This document shows positions 26,521-34,056 of a stretch of DNA of 64,000 nucleotides, piece by piece. Position 1 is the first letter of the stretch. Each line of letters starts with the position of its first letter. The notes beneath the pieces were generated by a model. It had not been told where the DNA came from. It ran no database searches and worked only from the letters and a program-made list of their open reading frames with translations. Origin of the DNA: Zafaria cholistanensis (GTDB lineage Bacteria > Actinomycetota > Actinomycetes > Actinomycetales > Micrococcaceae); the NCBI RefSeq assembly GCF_008580665.1, contig NZ_BKDJ01000008.1:1-64000 (forward strand), in the 5' to 3' direction. Made by a program: the position numbers and the translations under genes.

Positions 26521-26916
26521 ATGCAGGTAATCCGCAATGACTTCGAATCTTCCAGGTTCGTCGCCTACGTTGACGGCAAGGTGGCCGGATCCTTGCAGTA
26601 CCGGATCCAGGATGGGCAGATGCTGCTGCTCGACGTCGAGGCCGACTCCGCCTACCGGAGGCTGCAGCTGCCCAGCAGGCTCATCCGCGAGGCCCTGATT
26701 GATGCGGGGCGTCGGCGACTGTCCGTTCTGCCGTTCTGCCACGAGGCCAGAACCCAAGTCCTGTCCCACCCGGTGTTCTTCCAGCTGGTACCCAGCGACC
26801 ACCGCCAGCGCCTGCACGAATCCGTGCGTGCCCGCAAGCGCACCCGCCGCGGGGAAAGTGCGCCAAAGAAACGCCAGCTGGTGTCGGCGCTCCCCGAGAA
26901 GGGAGGGGCCGCATGA
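26521..26916 (+). CDS. Acetyltransferase-like protein (module copy B)
   Basis: A 131-residue paralogue of the 19495-19908 protein: QVIRNDFESSRFVAYVDGKV, GSLQYRIQDGQMLLLDVEAD, then LPSRLIREALIDAGRRRLSV and VLSHPVFFQLVPSDHRQRL. A basic C-terminal tail (ARKRTRRGE) is kept. GAGG precedes the ATG. The last four bases overlap the next gene (ATGA), the same coupling as in copy A. GNAT-type acetyl transfer is likely from fold pattern, but targets are unknown. Confidence 0.65.
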   Translation: MQVIRNDFESSRFVAYVDGKVAGSLQYRIQDGQMLLLDVEADSAYRRLQLPSRLIREALIDAGRRRLSVLPFCHEARTQVLSHPVFFQLVPSDHRQRLHESVRARKRTRRGESAPKKRQLVSALPEKGGAA

Positions 26917-27239
26917 GCGGCAAGCTGGACGTGAAGGTCGCCCTCAACCTGGAGGGTGAATCCGCGGTGATCATCGTGCGCGGAAGCGTGGACGCCGGAA
27001 ACGTGCAGGCCCTGTACTCCCTGGCGCGCCGGGCCAATTCCATGGGCCCGGGATTCGGGATCACCGTGGACCTGAGCGCCGCCACGGTGGAACAGGAGGT
27101 CCTCGATGCCTTGCAGGCCTACGCCTCCCTGCGCCGCCTGCCCAAGTACATCGATCCCGAACAGGCTGAGTGCATCCTGCGCATCGTGCCCGGCGAACCG
27201 GCCAACCACACCCGGCAGGACATGACCCTGGCCGTGTAA
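26913..27239 (+). CDS. STAS-like small protein (module copy B)
   Basis: A 108-residue paralogue of the 19172-19498 protein: [59 protein letters not shown] and a common C-terminal LAV. Copy B has [15 protein letters not shown] where copy A has a Cys-rich ARRTDCRLHLA. The ATGA overlap with the acetyltransferase-like gene is preserved although the two loci are 7 kb apart and face opposite ways, so the pair behaves as one inherited unit. Confidence 0.6.
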   Translation: MSGKLDVKVALNLEGESAVIIVRGSVDAGNVQALYSLARRANSMGPGFGITVDLSAATVEQEVLDALQAYASLRRLPKYIDPEQAECILRIVPGEPANHTRQDMTLAV

Positions 27240-27327
27240 ACGACAACCCGACCTACCCGCCGGATCCCCGGCGGGGCACCACCTGCCAGCCCGGAAACGG
27301 GCAAACACCAACGGAAGGAAACGAAAA

Positions 27328-27531
27328 ATGCCAACAGGCACCGTCAAATGGTTCAATGCCGAAAAGGGCTTCGGTTTCATCTCCAACGACGACGGCTCCA
27401 GCGACGTCTTTGCCCACTACTCGGCCATCAACGGCCACGGGTTCAAAACCCTTGAAGAGGGGCAGCAGGTCGAGTTCGACGTGGTGGCGGGCCAGAAGGG
27501 CCCCCAGGCGAACAACATCACCGCCCGCTGA
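27328..27531 (+). CDS. cspA: Cold-shock protein
   Basis: A 67-residue CspA-family protein with intact RNA-binding motifs RNP1 (KGFGFI at 13-18) and RNP2 (VFAHY near 30), starting [15 protein letters not shown]. It binds single-stranded RNA or DNA as a chaperone. GGAAGG lies before ATG 27328. A strong hairpin ends the transcript. Confidence 0.97.
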   Translation: MPTGTVKWFNAEKGFGFISNDDGSSDVFAHYSAINGHGFKTLEEGQQVEFDVVAGQKGPQANNITAR

Positions 27532-27564
27532 CGGGACAAGCGGGCCTCATCCGGCCGCGCCGGT

Positions 27565-27611
27565 GCCGGCGATTGCCCTTGGGTCGTCACGTCCCAAGGG
27601 CAACCGCCGGC
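27565..27611 (+). terminator. Hairpin terminator after cspA
   Basis: GCCGGCG (27565-27571) and TTGCCCTTGGG (27573-27583) pair with CCCAAGGGCAA (27593-27603) and CGCCGGC (27605-27611), leaving one mismatch and a 9-base loop. Confidence 0.75.
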
Positions 27612-27654
27612 CAAATCTGCCGCATGCTCCGGAGCTAGGACGCACTGGTGTTTC

Positions 27655-28002
27655 TCAGTCAGGGGGCCTTCGAACTCCGCGAATGCCTCCTGACCGAGAG
27701 CAGCAGGGTGGTGAGCGGCGCTTCCTCACCCGTGAGTACGAGGCCCTCCTTCACGAATTCCACCCATACCCCCTTGCCGAAGAGCCCCTGCAGCACGGAG
27801 CACAGGTCATCCAAGTTCCTGGCCAGCCGGCCTGTTGAGTGCACCCCACGGTGTCCCTGTCCCGGGTAAACTGTGCCAACTCCCCCAACTGCGAGTGCTC
27901 TACATCCTTCAAGGCCTTGCCCGCAAACACCTGGTCCAAGGCCTGACCCTCCATTGGGCACTGCTTGTTCTGGTCCGGCGTGCTCAAGCGCGCGTATCTA
28001 TT
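27655..28002 (-). pseudogene. Broken serine resolvase (Tn3-type)
   Basis: Leftward from about 27998 the sequence reads YARLSTPDQNKQ, then MEGQALDQVFAGKALKDVE; after a shift near 27840 it continues VHSTGRLARNLDDLCSVLQG, then FVKEGLVLTGEEAPLTTLLLSV, and shifts again. These are the N-terminal catalytic domain of a TnpR-type recombinase, with the serine in ARLSTPDQ. The DNA-binding end is gone. The gene is dead. A resolvase-type site lies about 125 bases upstream of its start. Confidence 0.8.
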
Positions 28003-28127
28003 CCGCTGACCTGCCACCCAAATCGCCCAGCCTCTGGATTCTGGTGCTGGGTGGCGACGATCGGTGTCGCAAGCCACTAATGAGACCGGTACTGGCGGAC
28101 GACCTTACGACATCACCATTAAGTGGA

Positions 28128-28157
28128 TTGTCTTGCAACATGAGGGATGCAAGACGG
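28128..28157. other. Left resolvase-type recombination site
   Basis: Arms TTGTCTTGCA (28128-28137) and TGCAAGACGG (28148-28157) around a 10-base core. 23 of 30 bases match the site at 31604-31633, and both are followed 7 bases on by CGAGACA. Together they bracket a 3.4-kb cassette in direct orientation. Confidence 0.6.
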
Positions 28158-28224
28158 TTTTGTCGAGACAGTAGGCGGTTGTCACCGGGGACGCCGCCGT
28201 TGCGCCTCGTGGCAGGATGGGCGG

Positions 28225-28815
28225 ATGGATCCCAGCGGCATCAGCCATCTGCAGCATCTGATCGTGAACGACCGCATCGACGAGGCTGTGGACTACGCCT
28301 CCAAACTCAGCGCGGACTACATTGGGTCCCTGCTCGACTTCGACAGGGCCGAGGAGGCTCCCGAACAGCACGACCGGTTCATCCGCCGCCTGGTTGCATC
28401 CGTTGAGGGCGAGTTCTCCGCTTACAGGACAGCCGATCTGGTGACCCACCTGGCCGGACTCTACGTCACGGCGCTCTCCTATCTGCCCAATGCCTTCTTC
28501 GCCGACCGCGACCTGAGCTTGGCCGCCAACGGAGCCGTGGCCAACCGACTGCAGAAGGACCTAGAAAGGATGGACCTGCTCGTTGGGTGTCCGGACCGGG
28601 TGCTGCCGGCCGCGACCCAGACCCGCTTCGACTCCTATGCGGCACAGCTGGCCGGCATGGACTTCTCCATCCGCGACGACGAGAGCCAGCCGCACGAAGC
28701 AGTGGTCCTGAAGGCTTTCCAGCGCATCGGTGAGGACACGGATGCCTGGCTCGCCCGGTACCGGGAAAACGCCATGCAGCCCAAGGACCCGGCAGGGCAA
28801 GCGAGCGATGGCTGA
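28225..28815 (+). CDS. Hypothetical cassette protein 1
   Basis: A 196-residue, mostly helical acidic protein with no membrane segment: SGISHLQHLIVNDRIDEAVD, ADYIGSLLDFDRAEEAPEQH, later FDSYAAQLAGMDFSIRDD and AFQRIGEDTDAWLARYRENA. I do not recognise a family. The ribosome site (AGGATGGG) is weak. It overlaps the next gene by eight bases, so the two are likely co-translated. Lying in a recombinase-bracketed cassette of small cytosolic unknowns, it may be an immunity-type or accessory protein (speculative). Confidence 0.6.
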   Translation: MDPSGISHLQHLIVNDRIDEAVDYASKLSADYIGSLLDFDRAEEAPEQHDRFIRRLVASVEGEFSAYRTADLVTHLAGLYVTALSYLPNAFFADRDLSLAANGAVANRLQKDLERMDLLVGCPDRVLPAATQTRFDSYAAQLAGMDFSIRDDESQPHEAVVLKAFQRIGEDTDAWLARYRENAMQPKDPAGQASDG

Positions 28816-29206
28816 GGACCCGCAGGTACACCAATATCTCTCGGCGCTCCTGAGCGAAACGGAGCGGCTTCTCTCGACCCTGCTCGAAGGGGTCAAGGGG
28901 ACGGCAAGCATGCGAGACCACCACGTCTACGCGGACATCGAAGGGAGCAGGCTGGGCGTCTTCACGCTTGTCCTCGGAAGCGAAGCCCCCGAAATCGTCT
29001 ACGCCAGGCGCTACATCAAACTCGACCTCATTGGCGAAGGAATGGATGCCCAGATCGAATACGCCCAGCAGTCCCTGGACAGCATCGTGGAGTTCCTCTT
29101 GAGCGACAGGACACCGGCAGAGCGCAAGAGCCGCATCTTCAAACGCCCCTACCTCTCCATCCCGATGGCCGCCGCCGACGAATGGAAAATGAAGAAGTTC
29201 CACTGA
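28808..29206 (+). CDS. Hypothetical cassette protein 2
   Basis: A 132-residue soluble protein from ATG 28808, overlapping gene 1. It has an N-terminal helix (HQYLSALLSETERLLSTLLEG), a beta-rich middle (HHVYADIEGSRLGVFTLVLG, IVYARRYIKLDLIGEG) and a helical end. No catalytic motif seen. Size and alpha/beta composition are like polymorphic-toxin immunity proteins, but no toxin gene is visible nearby. Confidence 0.6.
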   Translation: MAEDPQVHQYLSALLSETERLLSTLLEGVKGTASMRDHHVYADIEGSRLGVFTLVLGSEAPEIVYARRYIKLDLIGEGMDAQIEYAQQSLDSIVEFLLSDRTPAERKSRIFKRPYLSIPMAAADEWKMKKFH

Positions 29207-29311
29207 CAGCCCTGCCCCCAATGCGAAGCGCCTGGAGAACCCACAGCTTTCTGAGACACCCGACCGCGCCCTTCCGCCCTACGCTTCAGGGCCGCAGGAG
29301 ATACTGACTTC

Positions 29312-29848
29312 ATGGCGGTAGATCAGCACAGGGTTCTCGGGGTGAGGTGGGTGGAAGAGGAGGCGTATGTCGACCTCTTGGTTGACGGGAAGTCTGTCCT
29401 TGAACTGATCCCGGATGTTGCTGACAGGATCACGCCCCTTGCCAAGCGGTGGCTTCGCGAACCGGTGCTCGAGCGTGCCGCGGCCTTTCTGGGACAGAGG
29501 GAAAATGCCTCTCCCCTGGGACCCGACCAGATCGAACTGGCCGTATGCCCCCAATGCGGAGACCTCGGATGCGGTGGCGTCATCGCGCGCCTGACCGTGA
29601 CTGACACCGAAGTCGTCTGGGAGGACGTCCAGTGGACGTTGGACCGGGAAAATGAGTTCGACGAACTGCCCGCCCCGGAGCCCCTGGCCCAGGCGTTCCC
29701 CGCGCGCATCGTGTTCGACAGGAAGCAGTACGAAGCGGCCCTGAGCTCCGCCCTGGAGATGCTTGCTACCGGACCGTGGTGTGTTCCTCCTCCATCAGAA
29801 TCTTGGAATCGGCGCCTTCGGAGATTACTCGGCTTCGCCCGGCAATGA
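29312..29848 (+). CDS. Hypothetical cassette protein 3, C-x2-CGDLGCG motif
   Basis: A 178-residue protein. The centre carries CPQCGDLGCGGVIARLTVTD followed by VVWEDVQWTLD. It is paralogous to the minus-strand gene at 30431-30991, which has CRACGDLDCGNLAVYVAMD and VIWRQPHW at the same place. Both begin with a VDLLVDGK/VDLVIDGR strand and contain FxxxxYExAL near the end. The cysteine cluster could bind a metal. Family name unknown to me; I have seen this pattern in uncharacterised actinobacterial proteins. Confidence 0.6.
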   Translation: MAVDQHRVLGVRWVEEEAYVDLLVDGKSVLELIPDVADRITPLAKRWLREPVLERAAAFLGQRENASPLGPDQIELAVCPQCGDLGCGGVIARLTVTDTEVVWEDVQWTLDRENEFDELPAPEPLAQAFPARIVFDRKQYEAALSSALEMLATGPWCVPPPSESWNRRLRRLLGFARQ

Positions 29849-29858
29849 CAGCCGGTCT

Positions 29859-30215
29859 TTACGGTGCTTGGTTTTCGCGCGGCCAGTCGATGACCTGCAA
29901 GCCCCTCAGGCCGGGGTGTGGATCATCAACGGCGGACACCTCAATCGCGTTCAACCGGCCATCGTCATGCCACAGCAGAACCTGAACCAGATCCGAAGCC
30001 ACGGCGGAGTCCACCTCGAAGAGCAGCGGACGCTCGAGGCCCTCCGGAAGCAGGGGCACATCCCCTGCCATCTCCATGTCGAAGCACACGCCGCAGAACT
30101 CCCAGTTCATGGTCCGGCTGGCCGCGAACTGCGCCTCAAGGATCGGGGCGAGGTCGCCTGCGTGGGCGATGAGCTGGCCGAAAAGGCGAAGCTGCTCCGG
30201 TGGCGGTGCGTTCAT
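29859..30215 (-). CDS. Hypothetical cassette protein 4
   Basis: A 118-residue protein from the ATG at 30213-30215 (GGAGG just upstream). Helical start (EQLRLFGQLIAHAGDLAPIL), then beta-rich EFCGVCFDMEMAGDV and LFEVDSAVASDLVQVLLWHD, ending GLRGLQVIDWPRE. The pattern suggests a small alpha/beta protein of the type found in immunity-gene arrays. It converges with protein 3 across ten bases. Confidence 0.55.
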   Translation of the reverse strand: MNAPPPEQLRLFGQLIAHAGDLAPILEAQFAASRTMNWEFCGVCFDMEMAGDVPLLPEGLERPLLFEVDSAVASDLVQVLLWHDDGRLNAIEVSAVDDPHPGLRGLQVIDWPRENQAP

Positions 30216-30430
30216 GCCTCCACCCTAAAATGCCTGCCTCGGGAGAATGACGGCAGGCCTTGAGATCGACCCGCCGGAACCGGACACCGGACAGGGTGGT
30301 CCGTCCCTCATATGGAAATCGTGCGAGACGAAGACGGAAACTGAACCAACGGCCGGTACGTGCCTGCGACGGCTGCAAACCGACCACAATGCCATCATCG
30401 CCAGTCCCCGGAGGGGCAGCGCCCACGCGC

Positions 30431-30991
30431 CTACTTGTCCCACACACTGGTGAACCTGTTCCGCAGCCGGTCCAGCCACGAGGCCGCTTCCGGTGTCTCC
30501 CGGCGCCATCCCGGGCGATTGATGAACCGCTCCACATCCGCCAGCGCAGCCTCATACTCGGCACGGTCAAAGACCCCCACCTGCGGCATGAGCGATTCGG
30601 GATCGTCGGGGCCGGGTTCGTCGTCGTCTTCGTCGTCATCTTCGTCGTCCCCGGCCCAGTGAGGCTGCCGCCATATGACCGTGTTAGCGTCCATGGCCAC
30701 GTAGACCGCAAGGTTCCCGCAGTCCAGGTCGCCACACGCCCGGCAGACCGCGATCTCCAGCTCCCCCTCCAGAAGCCTTTCGTCGCGGTCGTCGGACACC
30801 CCGCGATACTCGGCCAGCCACCCGCGAGCCGAGCTATGCACGAAGCGGCGGGCGAACGGAGAAACACCGCACTGTTTTTGCGGGTCAACGATGTCGATGA
30901 CCGCGCGCCCATCGATCACCAGATCCACGGCCTGGTCGGAGGGGTTCCAGCGCGCCGCGATCGAAGCCGTGGGGATACGCCGGGTGTTCAT
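30431..30991 (-). CDS. Hypothetical cassette protein 5, C-x2-CGDLDCG motif
   Basis: A 186-residue paralogue of protein 3. Elements in order: VDLVIDGRAVIDIVD, CRACGDLDCGNLAVYV, VIWRQPHW, a very acidic Asp/Glu run near residues 115-130, then FDRAEYEAALADVERF and a C-terminal SWLDRLRNRFTSVW. Having two diverged copies on opposite strands inside one cassette argues for repeated gain or duplication. No ribosome site of note. Function unknown. Confidence 0.6.
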   Translation of the reverse strand: MNTRRIPTASIAARWNPSDQAVDLVIDGRAVIDIVDPQKQCGVSPFARRFVHSSARGWLAEYRGVSDDRDERLLEGELEIAVCRACGDLDCGNLAVYVAMDANTVIWRQPHWAGDDEDDDEDDDEPGPDDPESLMPQVGVFDRAEYEAALADVERFINRPGWRRETPEAASWLDRLRNRFTSVWDK

Positions 30992-31084
30992 TCCGCCAGT
31001 GTGCCACAGCCCAACCAGGCTTGTTCACCGCCTAAAGCGCCACGTCTTTCGGCGGTGAAGCGGGCGGAAGGATCTACCCTACGG

Positions 31085-31498
31085 CTAGGGAATCACCCAG
31101 TGGTTCCGGCCGAGGCGCCATTCCAGGCCGTCCACCTCGATCACCAGAACCGGCACCGTGCCCCGGCGGAACAGCCGCCGTTTCTGTTCGATACGGCCCT
31201 CTCCTTGGAGGCAGGCGCGCATGACCAGGCAGAGCCGTCGCAACTCCTCTGCCTCCTCCTGCTCCACGTCGTCGTAGTCGAAGAGGAGGGTGGTCTGGAC
31301 GTTCAGCTCGGGGATGAAGGCGTCCGCCCACTCGTAGCTGACACGGATGAGGGCCGTACGACCCGGGTCGAGCCGAGCGCTCACGCGGACTCGGGGTAGC
31401 TGAGGATCCTCGCTGGAGGGCGCGTCCTCCACGATGAAGTTCCCGTCGAACACCTCAGCGACGACCCGGTGGAGCATGGCTTTGATGTCGATGGTCAC
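31085..31498 (-). CDS. Hypothetical cassette protein 6
   Basis: A 137-residue protein from a GTG at 31496-31498 (GGGAG nine bases upstream). A longer frame reaches 31633, but that would run through the recombination site and is unlikely. Beginning VTIDIKAMLHRVVAEVFDG, it continues with beta-strands (VRVSARLDPGRTALIRVSYE, QTTLLFDYDDVEQEE) and ends VLVIEVDGLEWRLGRNHWV. No known motif. It is the last gene before the right-hand site. Confidence 0.55.
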   Translation of the reverse strand: MTIDIKAMLHRVVAEVFDGNFIVEDAPSSEDPQLPRVRVSARLDPGRTALIRVSYEWADAFIPELNVQTTLLFDYDDVEQEEAEELRRLCLVMRACLQGEGRIEQKRRLFRRGTVPVLVIEVDGLEWRLGRNHWVIP

Positions 31499-31603
31499 GA
31501 CAACAGTCTCCCAGCCGCTTCCAGTCCTGGAATGAAGACCAGCGGCGAAACGATCAAAAAGGGCACTTAGGTCAGCAGTCGACGATGTTCCCAAGCCAAA
31601 AGT

Positions 31604-31633
31604 GTGTCTTGCAACGGACGGGATGCAAGACAC
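31604..31633. other. Right resolvase-type recombination site
   Basis: GTGTCTTGCA and TGCAAGACAC are perfect 10-bp arms around a 10-base core. TGTCTTGCAACCC (31691-31703) and GGGTTACAAGACA (31730-31742) form a second inverted pair just before the intact recombinase gene, like the accessory subsites of a res region. Confidence 0.7.
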
Positions 31634-31756
31634 TCCGACGAGACACTTTCGAGCCCTTGAAAATTCAACGGTCGTACTGTCTTGTCACTATGTCTTGCAA
31701 CCCAAAGGTAAGATTCGTGTCGTGAAGATGGGTTACAAGACACTTTTAGAGGACCA

Positions 31757-32365
31757 ATGGGGAAACTGATCGGCTACGCGCATGTTTCGACGAAGGCGCA
31801 GGACGCTGACCGGCAGATCAAGGACCTGATTGCTGCCGGAGTCCGCCGGGATGACCTTTACGTCGACCACGGAGTCAGCGGGGCCCGCGCCTCCCGGCCG
31901 GCCTTCGACCGGGCCCTCGATGCACTGCACGAAGGCGACACCCTGGTGATCACCACCCTGGACCGGCTGGGACGCTCCACTGTGAACATGCTCTCCCTCG
32001 CCGAACAGCTCCGGAGCAAGGGCATCAACCTGCGCGTGCTCAACCTGGGTGGCGGGAACGTGGACACGGCCACCCCTATGGGGTCGATGGTCTTCACCGT
32101 CATGGCCGCCTTGGCCCAGATGGAATTGGAGATCAAGCGGGAACGCGTCACCGACTCCGTAACCAAGCGCCGTGCCGCCGGCGGCGACCTTGGCGGACGC
32201 CGACCCGCCTTCACCGACAGCCAGATCGAAAATGCCCGCCGGCTCATCGACGCCGGCCAACCCGCCACCCACGTCGCCCGGGACTTGGGCATGTCCCGCG
32301 CCACCCTCTACCGCCGCATCGCCGACCTCGACGTTAAACAATGGATGAAAATCCAGAAGGGGTGA
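31757..32365 (+). CDS. Serine recombinase (resolvase/invertase), intact
   Basis: A 202-residue small serine recombinase. The catalytic Ser11 lies in YAHVSTKAQDADRQ; the core continues with GVSGARASRPAFDRAL, LVITTLDRLGRS and MGSMVFTVMAALAQMELE, the long E-helix. A C-terminal helix-turn-helix (HVARDLGMSRATLYRR) binds DNA. GAGGACC precedes ATG 31757. Adjacent inverted sites at 31604-31742 are probably its target. It may resolve or invert DNA between the two cassette sites. It differs clearly in type from the dead resolvase on the left. Confidence 0.93.
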   Translation: MGKLIGYAHVSTKAQDADRQIKDLIAAGVRRDDLYVDHGVSGARASRPAFDRALDALHEGDTLVITTLDRLGRSTVNMLSLAEQLRSKGINLRVLNLGGGNVDTATPMGSMVFTVMAALAQMELEIKRERVTDSVTKRRAAGGDLGGRRPAFTDSQIENARRLIDAGQPATHVARDLGMSRATLYRRIADLDVKQWMKIQKG

Positions 32366-32553
32366 CCCTGCGGGGAAACGACTGACCTAAAGGCGTGGAG
32401 GGGCATTGCGTGGCAGTGATTACGAGACGTTGGAGATTCCCTTTGATCTGGTTTGCTCTGTAAACCCGCGAAGAGGTTCCGCTTCGGTTTAATGCGTAAT
32501 CCGTGGGCATCAAGCGCTATTGTCGATTCGAATCATCTCGAAGGGGGACAAAA

Positions 32554-33561
32554 TTGCCGTATGCCGTCGTATTCGTTGTCGTGGTGCTGGTGCTGGCACT
32601 CTTGATCAAGTACTGGTACATCGTCCTGGCGATTGCTTTAGTTGCTTTAGCGTGCGTGAAACTGCCCCCAATGATTCGGAATATCCGTAAAGAGCGCTAC
32701 TTCGCGAGCGAAGAGTTCTTGAAGCACAAGGCTGAAATCGCTTCGATTGTCGCTGAGCACAATGAGGTCGCTGACTACACTTCCGAGATTCGCAGTCGTG
32801 GAACGTTCCAGCTTGGCAGCTCGTCCACCGGTGCCCACGCCCATCTGGCGTCGTATGAAAACACGAGTAATCACAACTATCGCCGCGACCGCAACGTAGC
32901 GAACTACCAGGCACCGAATGTGCATAACTGCTCGCTTCAAGTTGTCCGCAACGCTAAGGCCGAGCCCATCAAGTACCTGATGAAATACTTCGATATCAAG
33001 GCTGGCGAGTCAAACCTCAGCGACGTGGAAAATCTCGGCGAGGACATCGCCCGCCTTGAAAATGCCGTCGACAACCTTCACCAGCGCGAGGCGAGTATCA
33101 CCACCTCATTCGCCCCGCCCGAGTTCATTTTGCAGTACTACCGAGAAGAATTCATGAAGCACGTCGGCGTCGAACTCTCGCCAATCATCGTTCCGTACCC
33201 TGTGTATGCCTTCGAGTATGTCAGCGCTGGTGGAAACAGCTCGCAGCGAACGACTGTCACGCTGAACACCGAGACGATTGACGCGCTTGTCGAGACGCTT
33301 TCGCAGAAGATCCGATTCTACAAAAGTGTTGCTGGACAGCGCGCCCTGATGACTGCCAGGCTCCGCCACTTCATCAAGACGCGAGACAACCACACCTGCC
33401 GGTATTGCTCGGTATCGATCGAGGCAGAGCCTCATCTCCTTCTTGAAGTGGACCACATCGTTCCGGTCTCCAAGGGCGGGCTGTCAACGCCGGAGAATCT
33501 GCAGACCCTCTGCTGGAGATGCAACCGGGCCAAATCAAACAAGATCGTGCCCGCCTCATAG
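32554..33561 (+). CDS. Membrane-anchored HNH endonuclease
   Basis: About 335 residues from a TTG five bases after AAGGGGGA; a GTG at 32503 has no site. A long N-terminal hydrophobic stretch (residues 3-36, AVVFVVVVLVLALLIKYWYIVLAIALVALACV) anchors it. A ~240-residue central region follows, partly helical. The C-terminal HNH domain has RDNHTCRYC, EVDHIVPVSKGG and NLQTLCWRCNRAKSN, with zinc cysteines and catalytic His intact. Codon use is less GC-rich than in the neighbours, suggesting transfer. Position beside other nuclease and R-M genes points to anti-phage or anti-plasmid defence (inference). Confidence 0.8.
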   Translation: MPYAVVFVVVVLVLALLIKYWYIVLAIALVALACVKLPPMIRNIRKERYFASEEFLKHKAEIASIVAEHNEVADYTSEIRSRGTFQLGSSSTGAHAHLASYENTSNHNYRRDRNVANYQAPNVHNCSLQVVRNAKAEPIKYLMKYFDIKAGESNLSDVENLGEDIARLENAVDNLHQREASITTSFAPPEFILQYYREEFMKHVGVELSPIIVPYPVYAFEYVSAGGNSSQRTTVTLNTETIDALVETLSQKIRFYKSVAGQRALMTARLRHFIKTRDNHTCRYCSVSIEAEPHLLLEVDHIVPVSKGGLSTPENLQTLCWRCNRAKSNKIVPAS

Positions 33562-33651
33562 GAGTGAGGGTAGGTAGTGCCCTCAGTAGACGACCAGCTC
33601 CGGCTAGGTGAAGTGGGAAAACACTTGCCCGAGCCGCAACCCTGGCAGGGG

Positions 33652-34056
33652 TTACGACTCGGGGTGCTGGCGTCCTCTTGTAGTGGCACAGTCCCTCAAC
33701 TGTTTCGCTATCCGCTCGCTCTGGCCCCGGGTTTTACCTTCGAAGGACAGGGACACGTGAGCCTCGTGCAGGTCATCCTGGCCCCCGTCGACAATTACGT
33801 CGACGTCCGCAGATACCGCTTCCTGATTCGAGACACTCCAAGTGCCCGCTGATTCTCCTACAGTGTCTCGATACCAGGCGTAGGATGCCGCTGCGTCCAG
33901 CAGTGTGTCTCTGGTCGTGGAAAGTTTGGACACATCTTTGGGCGTGGGTTTAAATGCTGAGCTCATGAGAGTTCCATCACCCTTGAGGAAATTGGGATGT
34001 ACCTGACGGTGCAGCAGTTCACCATCTCCCAGCAACGAGGTGGCCTCAGCCGTCAT
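33652..34056 (-). CDS. Uncharacterised protein with RQVHPNF...AFKPTPKD motif
   Basis: A 134-residue protein starting at ATG 34054-34056 (GGGGGA six bases upstream; an ATG at 34084 is less likely). The front carries LLHRQVHPNFLKGDGTLMSS and then AFKPTPKDVSKLS. I recognise RQVHP-x-AF-PTPKD as a recurrent motif of an unnamed family, but know no function. A YxxY-rich middle (ASYAWYRDTV) and acidic strand follow. Its start overlaps the stop of the 401-residue gene by 11 bases, so it is the third gene of a coupled operon. Confidence 0.7.
   Translation of the reverse strand: MTAEATSLLGDGELLHRQVHPNFLKGDGTLMSSAFKPTPKDVSKLSTTRDTLLDAAASYAWYRDTVGESAGTWSVSNQEAVSADVDVIVDGGQDDLHEAHVSLSFEGKTRGQSERIAKQLRDCATTRGRQHPES

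Noticed and set aside
32480-32550. tRNA 3' end as an attachment site (ATTCGAATC string)
   Set aside because: Only the T-loop-like string is present; no acceptor stem or other arms can be folded.
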